Shown: in pieces, positions 1 to 4,191 of the stretch
Numbering within the stretch: position 1 is the stretch's first letter
Layout: the number at the start of each line of letters is the position of its first letter
Origin: an uncultured Rhizobiaceae group bacterium
Lineage (GTDB): Bacteria > Pseudomonadota > Alphaproteobacteria > Rhizobiales > Rhizobiaceae
Direction: 5' to 3'
Assembly (NCBI GenBank): GCA_905479965.1
Contig: CAJQOR010000396.1
Location: 1-5,072 of the forward strand
DNA: 5,072 nt
The notes under the pieces: model-generated
What the model saw: only the letters and a program-made list of their open reading frames with translations
Told to the model about the DNA's origin: nothing
Database searches by the model: none
Program-made: the position numbers and the translations under genes

Positions 1-141
1 GTTCTTATCCAAGAAGGGTTGTGGCCCAATTCAAGCTTTGCAAAGGGCGAAGGGATCAACACATTAACAAGTGCTGATAGTATCGCGCCCTTTGGTGGAG
101 TTGCATTCCACGATAACAAAGTGTGGCTGAGGGCAAGCTAA
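1..141 (+). CDS. C-terminal end of a probable molybdopterin-dependent oxidoreductase (5'-partial)
   Basis: Frame 1 is open from the first base to a TAA at 139-141 and encodes the last 46 residues of a larger protein. The tail contains GEGINTLTS at residues 16-24, then a Gly-Gly pair and an AFHD-x-x-VWL stretch (residues 35-43). From memory this resembles the extreme C-terminus of molybdopterin-dinucleotide-binding oxidoreductases of the biotin sulfoxide reductase/formate dehydrogenase-like group, where a 'GINxLTS...FHDxxVW' ending is common. The fragment carries no cofactor-binding or catalytic residue I can name, so substrate and exact family cannot be given. Its stop overlaps by four bases the stop of the convergent DUF2189 gene, so the two 3' ends share sequence and there is no room for a terminator between them. 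That it is a real coding end is well supported; the family assignment is moderate. Confidence 0.62.
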   Translation, partial: VLIQEGLWPNSSFAKGEGINTLTSADSIAPFGGVAFHDNKVWLRAS

Positions 142-953
142 TTAGCAGGCGCCCTGAGCGCACTGTCATCAATCACCCGATCATATAAATGCCACGTCAC
201 GTGGCCTAAAATTGGCAGCACAAAGATAATACCAATAAAAGCTGGAGCGAGTGCCAAAAAGACCAATATTGCAATCGTTGCACCCCAAGACAGCATGACA
301 AGGGGATTTGAGTGAACCGCTTTCACGCTCAGGATCATCGCTGAAATGAAGTCGATTTCCTTGTCCAACAAGAGCGGCATTGAAATTACGGTAAGGCTGA
401 ATAATACGGTTGCAAGCACTGCGCCCACAAGCGTGCCGATACTAATAAACAAGATGCCATTTTGTGTGGTTGTGATCACGTCAACAAAATTATCAAGCGA
501 TGAGAAGCTTTGCCATTGTAAAAACAATGCGAGCAGAAGGCGTGCTTGATAAATCCAGATCCAAAACACAAACAAAACAACAAAAGACATCCAGCCAAAT
601 TCACGTTGTTGCTGCCGAAAGATCACGAGGAAAATATCTCTCCAATTGAAGTCTTCATCTTTTTTTATACGGCGGGACATTTCGTAAAGACCAACAGCGA
701 TAAAGGGAGCCACAAGCGGGAAACCAACAGCCGCAGGCAACGTCATCCAGATACTATCAAATACGGTAAATCCCAGCACCAGCACGATACCGAAAGCTGC
801 ATATATCAACCCAAAGAACAATGACAAAAATGGCCTGCGGAAGAAATCTTTCAAGCCTGCTGAAAACGCGTACTTAATATCATTAAAAGATATTTGCCGC
901 ACTTTAAGTGCTTGCAACATTGTTAAAGGTGGCGAGCCTTGATCAGTGGTCAT
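138..953 (-). CDS. DUF2189 family multi-pass inner-membrane protein
   Basis: This gene encodes a 271-residue, strongly hydrophobic protein of the DUF2189 family, which has no established biochemical function. A short polar N-terminus leads into the family-typical VRQISFNDIKYAFSAG segment (residues 18-33), followed by FFRRP. Hydrophobic segments lie roughly at residues 41-63, 68-90, 119-145, 166-195 and 218-250, the last long enough for two helices. This suggests about six membrane passes. The GLYEMSRR motif (88-95) and the C-terminal GHVTWHLYDRVI motif (250-261) are family hallmarks. The ATG at 951-953 is preceded by GAGGAG with six bases of spacing, a strong ribosome site. The gene is divergent from ppk2 across a gap containing an FNR-type box, so low-oxygen control is possible, though the box lies about 106 bases from this start. 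Its end overlaps the convergent partial gene by four bases. Family assignment is confident; role is unknown. Confidence 0.9.
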   Translation of the reverse strand: MTTDQGSPPLTMLQALKVRQISFNDIKYAFSAGLKDFFRRPFLSLFFGLIYAAFGIVLVLGFTVFDSIWMTLPAAVGFPLVAPFIAVGLYEMSRRIKKDEDFNWRDIFLVIFRQQQREFGWMSFVVLFVFWIWIYQARLLLALFLQWQSFSSLDNFVDVITTTQNGILFISIGTLVGAVLATVLFSLTVISMPLLLDKEIDFISAMILSVKAVHSNPLVMLSWGATIAILVFLALAPAFIGIIFVLPILGHVTWHLYDRVIDDSALRAPAN

Positions 954-959
954 GAATTT

Positions 960-965
960 CTCCTC
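960..965 (-). promoter_or_regulatory. Shine-Dalgarno site of the DUF2189 gene
   Basis: Read on the minus strand, GAGGAG lies six bases before the ATG at 951-953. It supports that start over any alternative. Confidence 0.8.
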
Positions 966-1052
966 AAATAATCCAGCGTATATTGCCGATAACGAAGCAT
1001 CCTCCTCATCGCAACGCTGATGGCAGTATCACGCAAAAACCCGCAAAAATAA

Positions 1053-1066
1053 TTGATCTATATCAA
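1053..1066. promoter_or_regulatory. FNR/FnrL/FixK-type binding site
   Basis: The sequence TTGATCTATATCAA is an exact match to the TTGAT-N4-ATCAA consensus of the CRP/FNR-superfamily oxygen regulators, called FnrL, FixK or Anr in various proteobacteria. Its centre (1059.5) is 68 bases upstream of the ppk2 ATG. If it acts as a class II activator site centred at -41.5, transcription would start near 1101, leaving a leader of about 27 bases with the ribosome site inside it. A weak -10-like TAGTCT lies at 1089-1094, consistent with a start near there. The box also sits upstream of the divergent DUF2189 gene and could influence both. Placement in a divergent intergenic region rather than inside a gene favours a real site. 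Confidence 0.75.
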
Positions 1067-1115
1067 AGAAAAGGACATCCAGCAGCGCTAGTCTTTCAGT
1101 TGAACATAGCAAAAA

Positions 1116-1121
1116 GGGGAG
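1116..1121 (+). promoter_or_regulatory. Shine-Dalgarno site of ppk2
   Basis: GGGGAG is followed by six bases and then the ATG at 1128, supporting that start. Confidence 0.75.
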
Positions 1122-1127
1122 AACAGC

Positions 1128-2090
1128 ATGGTCGAGCAAATTGATAAATTGGCGCGCGTGGTCCGCGATGATGATGTGCTGCATAGCGCCGAGCAGGGCA
1201 GCGCATTCGCCAGTTCTGAAACATATTTGAGCAACAAACATCGAACGCCGGATGATATTCGCCGTATCTTTGAAAATGGTGAATACCCCTATTTGCGCAA
1301 AATGAAAAAGCCCGTTTATGAACGCAAAAAAGCGGAATTACAGGTTGAGCTTTTAAAGGCGCAGGATTGGATCAAATCATCCGGGCAAAAAGTTGTTTTG
1401 TTATTTGAAGGGCGTGATGCTGCAGGCAAGGGTGGTACGATTAAGCGTTTTATGGAGCATCTTAATCCGCGTGGTGCACGGGTGATTGCTCTAGATAAAC
1501 CAACGGATCGCGAAAAATCGCAATGGTATTTCCAGCGTTATGTTCAACATCTTCCCGCCGCTGGTGAGATGGTTTTATTTGATCGGTCTTGGTATAATCG
1601 CGGCGGCGTGGAACGCGTGATGAATTTTTGCTCTCCCAACGAATATCTAGAGTTTATGCGTCAAGCGCCTGACTTTGAGCGCATGCTAACGCGCTCTGGT
1701 ATTCTTCTTTGCAAATATTGGTTTTCTGTCACACAGGATGAACAAATGCGCCGCTTTAAATCGCGTGAGTTAGAGCCACTAAAAGCTTGGAAATTATCGC
1801 CGATTGACCGTTTGTCATTAAACAAGTGGGATGATTACACTGAGGCCAAAGAAGCGATGTTCTTTTATACAGATACCGCTGACGCACCTTGGACGGTTGT
1901 GAAATCAAACGATAAGAAGCGGGCGCGTCTGAACTGTATGAAACACTTTCTTGCCTCGATCCCTTACCCAAATAAAAATGAGAAAATTGTTGGTAAACCT
2001 GACCCGCTGATTGTTGGATCCAGCAGTGATGTCATTGGACGCTCACAACATATATTGGGCAAAACACTCCACCCCGATCAAAAAAGGTAA
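1128..2090 (+). CDS. ppk2: polyphosphate kinase 2 (class I, single domain)
   Basis: This gene encodes a 320-residue cytosolic kinase of the PPK2 family, which transfers phosphate between polyphosphate and nucleotides. Class I members mostly make nucleoside triphosphate from the diphosphate and polyphosphate, and the reaction is reversible. The Walker A loop is GRDAAGKG at residues 95-102, with Lys101 the phosphate-binding lysine. The Walker B-type motif is FDRSWYNR at 151-158, with Asp152. The lid region holds RRFKSRELEPLKAWKLSP (208-225), and DDYTEAKEAM (235-244) and NDKKRARLNC (261-270) follow; these are typical of the single-domain class. Residues 160-162 read GVE after a second glycine, where AGVE is more usual. 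Residues 1-45 and the tail after about 283 are variable. The ATG at 1128 has a good ribosome site. An FNR-type box upstream suggests oxygen-dependent expression, and a DUF465 gene follows in the likely operon. Nucleotide preference cannot be read from sequence alone. Confidence 0.95.
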   Translation: MVEQIDKLARVVRDDDVLHSAEQGSAFASSETYLSNKHRTPDDIRRIFENGEYPYLRKMKKPVYERKKAELQVELLKAQDWIKSSGQKVVLLFEGRDAAGKGGTIKRFMEHLNPRGARVIALDKPTDREKSQWYFQRYVQHLPAAGEMVLFDRSWYNRGGVERVMNFCSPNEYLEFMRQAPDFERMLTRSGILLCKYWFSVTQDEQMRRFKSRELEPLKAWKLSPIDRLSLNKWDDYTEAKEAMFFYTDTADAPWTVVKSNDKKRARLNCMKHFLASIPYPNKNEKIVGKPDPLIVGSSSDVIGRSQHILGKTLHPDQKR

Positions 2091-2123
2091 GTGTCTGCCG
2101 CATCCACACATCAAAATCATAAC

Positions 2124-2128
2124 AGGAG
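2124..2128 (+). promoter_or_regulatory. Shine-Dalgarno site that sets the DUF465 start
   Basis: AGGAG stands five bases before the ATG at 2134. The reading frame is open back to 2011 inside ppk2, but this site and the point where family similarity begins both place the start at 2134. Confidence 0.8.
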
Positions 2129-2133
2129 AATTT

Positions 2134-2373
2134 ATGTCCCATACACCGCATGAACTGGCCGAAGAGTTTCCCAATGATATCGGAAAGTTACATGACTTAA
2201 AGCTCGATAACGCGCATTTTGTTAAATTGGCGGACCTTTATCATGATGTAAATCGCGAGATACATCGCATTGAAACAGGAATAGAAGCAGCTTCTGAAAT
2301 CCATGAGACAAGTTTACGCAAACAGCGCGTCATGCTCAAAGACCTTATCGCGGAGATGATAGGTAAAACCTAA
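2134..2373 (+). CDS. YdcH/DUF465 family small protein
   Basis: This gene encodes a 79-residue, charged, mostly helical protein of the DUF465 (YdcH) family, which has no firmly established function. It begins MSHTPHELAEEFP, followed by the conserved core with KLHDLKLDNAHFVKLADLYHDVN (about 18-40, quoted in part as HFVKLADLYHDVNREIHRIE). The C-terminal part, LRKQRVMLKDLIAEM (about 62-76), closes what looks like a two-helix antiparallel coiled-coil hairpin. The length is normal for the family. There is no signal peptide or membrane segment. I chose the ATG at 2134 rather than an upstream in-frame ATG at 2011, because an AGGAG site precedes it and the upstream 41 codons overlap ppk2 in another frame. 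The 43-base gap to ppk2, with no promoter I can recognise, suggests cotranscription and hence a shared FNR-type control. A terminator-like hairpin follows 17 bases after the stop. Confidence 0.9.
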   Translation: MSHTPHELAEEFPNDIGKLHDLKLDNAHFVKLADLYHDVNREIHRIETGIEAASEIHETSLRKQRVMLKDLIAEMIGKT

Positions 2374-2390
2374 CCGTCACCGCAACTGGA

Positions 2391-2421
2391 ACGTCGGCAA
2401 TTGGGAGCTTGCCGGCGTTTT
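2391..2421 (+). terminator. rho-independent terminator of the ppk2 operon
   Basis: ACGTCGGCAA (2391-2400) pairs with TTGCCGGCGT (2409-2418) to give a ten-pair stem with one G-U pair and an eight-base loop. TTTT follows directly (2418-2421), with a further T-rich stretch at 2430-2437. It suits the + strand operon ending at 2373. On the minus strand the same hairpin directly follows the regulator's stop codon but lacks a T run, so termination in that direction would be weaker. Confidence 0.65.
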
Positions 2422-2755
2422 AGATCTCGTTATTTTTGACATGTTCATGTCCCCAATCGCGCAATGCAATCAAAATGGGATCAAGCGTGTGCCCTTTTTC
2501 AGTTAAGCTGTATTCGACTTTTGGCGGTACAACAGCGTAGACTTTTCGCAAAATCAAACCATCATTTTCCAATTCTCGCAATTGCTTGGTGAGCATGCGT
2601 TGCGTAACAGAACCAACTTTCCTCTTTAATTCGGAAAACCGTACTTCGCCATCCAATAGGTGGTAAAGGATAATGCCTTTCCATTTGCCACCAATCACTT
2701 CAAGTGCAGCTTCCACAGGACAGGCTTGAGAAAAATCATAATTTTTGTGGCGCAA
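2420..2755 (-). CDS. HxlR-family winged-helix regulator, probable redox/electrophile sensor
   Basis: This gene encodes a 111-residue DNA-binding protein of the HxlR family. The N-terminus has [16 protein letters not shown] (12-27), the family signature. The probable recognition helix spans [18 protein letters not shown] (51-68), and the wing [13 protein letters not shown] lies at 76-88. Cys12 is the only cysteine and sits where YodB, HypR and QorR carry their sensing cysteine, so reversible thiol modification between subunits is plausible; this is inference. The start codon is TTG (2753-2755), preceded by AAAGGA with seven bases of spacing. No ATG occurs in frame before residue 54, which would cut off the signature, so TTG is well supported. 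It is divergent from a quinone reductase-like gene over 130 bases holding repeated operator-like sequences. The likely role is repression of that gene and of itself until quinones or other electrophiles appear. The stop codon touches the terminator of the convergent ppk2 operon. Confidence 0.93.
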   Translation of the reverse strand: MRHKNYDFSQACPVEAALEVIGGKWKGIILYHLLDGEVRFSELKRKVGSVTQRMLTKQLRELENDGLILRKVYAVVPPKVEYSLTEKGHTLDPILIALRDWGHEHVKNNEI

Positions 2756-2762
2756 CTGGAAT

Positions 2763-2768
2763 TCCTTT
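2763..2768 (-). promoter_or_regulatory. Shine-Dalgarno site supporting a TTG start
   Basis: On the minus strand AAAGGA lies seven bases before the TTG at 2753-2755. It decides for this non-ATG start of the HxlR-family gene. Confidence 0.7.
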
Positions 2769-2769
2769 C

Positions 2770-2810
2770 AGTATACAAAATGTACCTATATGCCTAAAAT
2801 GTACGTACTT
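2770..2810. promoter_or_regulatory. probable HxlR-type operator region with paired direct repeats
   Basis: AAAATGTACCTA (2777-2788) and AAAATGTACGTA (2796-2807) match at 11 of 12 positions, and their starts are 19 bases apart, close to two helical turns. They are flanked by GTATAC (2771-2776) on one side and end in GTACGTAC (2801-2808) on the other, so GTA/TAC elements recur through the segment. On the minus strand TATACT (2770-2775) resembles a -10 element for the regulator gene, but it would leave a very short leader. The location between a regulator and its likely target makes an operator the best reading. Exact promoter elements cannot be fixed by eye. Confidence 0.6.
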
Positions 2811-2843
2811 GCTATAGAAGCTAAATATGCCTAACTGATGCTT

Positions 2844-2857
2844 GTTGATAAATCAAC
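2844..2857. repeat. short inverted repeat upstream of the quinone reductase-like gene
   Basis: GTTGAT (2844-2849) and ATCAAC (2852-2857) form a perfect six-base inverted repeat separated by two bases. It lies 29 to 42 bases before the ATG at 2886. It could be an operator half-site pair. Its two-base spacer does not fit the four-base spacer of an FNR box, and the arms are too short for a convincing RNA hairpin. Confidence 0.45.
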
Positions 2858-2885
2858 CTGATCAAAAACAAACACGAGGTTAGTT

Positions 2886-3893
2886 ATGAAAGCTTTTGGA
2901 TTTAGTGGTCCATTTTCACAAGAGGATCAAAATTATGTGCAACTGCTTGATGTTGCAACACCTGCACCAAAGGAACGCGATATTCTGGTTGAGGTAAAGG
3001 CAGTGGGGATAAATCCCGTCGATACCAAAGTGCGCGAACGCGCATCTGCCACGCCTGATGCACCGGTTATCTTAGGCTACGACGCGGCTGGAATAGTTAA
3101 AGCTGTTGGAGATAAAGCCTCACGTTTTAGCGTGGGAGATGAAGTGTTCTACGCCGGACTGGTTAGCCGAGCCGGATCATTTTCTGAGTGCCAACTGGTT
3201 GATGAGCGCATAGTTGGGTTTAAGCCCAAGTCTATTTCATACGCTAAAAGTGCTGCAATGCCTTTGACGTCGATCACAGCATGGGAGTTGCTTTTCGAAC
3301 GATTTGGTATTGTTAAATCTAAAGATGCGAGCGGTGTTGTTCTCATCGTTGGCGGTGCAGGCGGTGTTGGATCAATGATGACGCAGCTAGCGAGTAAAAT
3401 GACAAACCTTACCGTAATTGCGACTGCATCTCGAACCGATACAGTCGACTGGTGTAAAAAAATGGGGGCCACACACGTCATAACTCATCGTGAAAGCCTT
3501 GTGGATCAGATAAAAGCGTTGGGTATCGAGCATATTGACTATGCGGCGGGGTTAACGCGGACGGATCTGCATTTTGGAGCAATGATTGATCTGCTAAAAC
3601 CTGGTGGCAAGATCGGTATAATTGATGATCCGGGCCCACTTGATGTTTCCCTAATGAAGCCAAAATCTATCTCCTTCCACTGGGAGTTTATGTTCACAAG
3701 AGCGATGTTTGAAACCGATGACATGATCGAACAAGCAAAATTGCTCGATGCGGTGAGCAATATGCTTGATGAGGGTGTCTTACAGTCAACAATGACAAAA
3801 GATTTTGGTGAAATGAATGTTGAAAACTTGAATAAAGCGCTAGTTTATCAAGCCAGCGGGGCTGCAATCGGCAAGAGTGTTCTCACCGTTTAA
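2886..3893 (+). CDS. zinc-independent quinone reductase-like MDR oxidoreductase
   Basis: This gene encodes a 335-residue cytosolic protein of the medium-chain dehydrogenase/reductase superfamily, in the quinone oxidoreductase-like branch often named 'zinc-binding alcohol dehydrogenase family protein'. The N-terminal GroES-like domain (about 1-125) has GINPVDTKVR (41-50) and GYDAAG (64-69). The latter replaces the GHE zinc-ligand motif of true zinc alcohol dehydrogenases, so catalytic zinc is probably absent. The Rossmann domain carries GGAGGVGS (156-163) for NAD(P)H binding. The C-terminal segment with KALVYQASGAAIGKSVL (318-333) is typical. The likely reaction is NAD(P)H-dependent reduction of quinones or other activated double bonds; the substrate is unknown. 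GAGGT five bases before the ATG supports the start. Its divergence from an HxlR-family gene resembles known regulator/quinone reductase pairs. The stop lies one base from that of the convergent GNAT gene, so no terminator fits between them. Confidence 0.92.
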   Translation: MKAFGFSGPFSQEDQNYVQLLDVATPAPKERDILVEVKAVGINPVDTKVRERASATPDAPVILGYDAAGIVKAVGDKASRFSVGDEVFYAGLVSRAGSFSECQLVDERIVGFKPKSISYAKSAAMPLTSITAWELLFERFGIVKSKDASGVVLIVGGAGGVGSMMTQLASKMTNLTVIATASRTDTVDWCKKMGATHVITHRESLVDQIKALGIEHIDYAAGLTRTDLHFGAMIDLLKPGGKIGIIDDPGPLDVSLMKPKSISFHWEFMFTRAMFETDDMIEQAKLLDAVSNMLDEGVLQSTMTKDFGEMNVENLNKALVYQASGAAIGKSVLTV

Positions 3894-3894
3894 C

Positions 3895-4179
3895 TCATGT
3901 CAGCAAGTCGCTCCATTCTGGGTGGCGCTTGAACCACGTGGCAGCATAGGGGCAAAGCGGTGTGATTTTCATACCATTTGCTCTCGCCTCATGCGCTGCA
4001 TGTTGCACCAGTTGCGCTGCAATGCCGCCACCGCGAAACTGCGGTGGCACGCCCACATGGTCAATGACGATATGTTTTTCACCGGCATTTATGAACGTGA
4101 GATTGGCCTCTGAACCATCGCCCATTTTCTTCACATATCGGCCTTTATTGCCTCCGGTTACTTCCTTGATAATCGTCAT
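3895..4179 (-). CDS. minimal GNAT-fold N-acetyltransferase-like protein (YjdJ/NATD1 type)
   Basis: This gene encodes a 94-residue protein matching the short Gcn5-related acetyl-CoA-binding family whose eukaryotic relatives include NATD1. The acetyl-CoA-binding segment is HVGVPPQFRGGGIAAQLV (41-58), with the Q/RxxGxG-like loop QFRGGGIA at 47-54. The conserved tail LCPYAATWFKRHPEW (75-89) includes Cys76 in the CPY motif. Length is normal for this compact family, so this is not a truncated larger acetyltransferase. The natural substrate is not known for the family. It lies 12 bases downstream of the pirin gene on the same strand with only a weak GAG-like ribosome site, so cotranscription and translational coupling with pirin are likely. 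Its stop is one base from the stop of the convergent quinone reductase-like gene. The family call is firm; the acetyl acceptor is unknown. Confidence 0.9.
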   Translation of the reverse strand: MTIIKEVTGGNKGRYVKKMGDGSEANLTFINAGEKHIVIDHVGVPPQFRGGGIAAQLVQHAAHEARANGMKITPLCPYAATWFKRHPEWSDLLT

Positions 4180-4191
4180 AAATGCTCGTTT

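Noticed and set aside
346..824. Two + strand open frames (346-549 and 546-824)
   Set aside because: They lie antisense inside the DUF2189 gene, have no recognisable protein character and look like shadows of it.
1029..1241. Minus-strand open frame across the ppk2 promoter and 5' end
   Set aside because: It covers the FNR box and is antisense to conserved ppk2 sequence, with no family resemblance.
2011..2133. In-frame upstream extension of the DUF465 gene to an ATG at 2011
   Set aside because: It overlaps ppk2 in another frame, has no ribosome site, and the family sequence begins at 2134 directly behind AGGAG.
2845..2856. A second FNR box upstream of the reductase gene (TTGAT and ATCAA arms)
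   Set aside because: The arms are separated by two bases, not four, so it does not fit the FNR/FixK consensus.
2756..2885. Riboswitch or structured leader before the reductase gene
   Set aside because: Only a six-base-arm inverted repeat is visible; there is no conserved aptamer-like pattern or terminator/antiterminator pair.
3149..3760. Three minus-strand open frames inside the reductase gene
   Set aside because: All are antisense to a well-conserved coding region and show no known motif.
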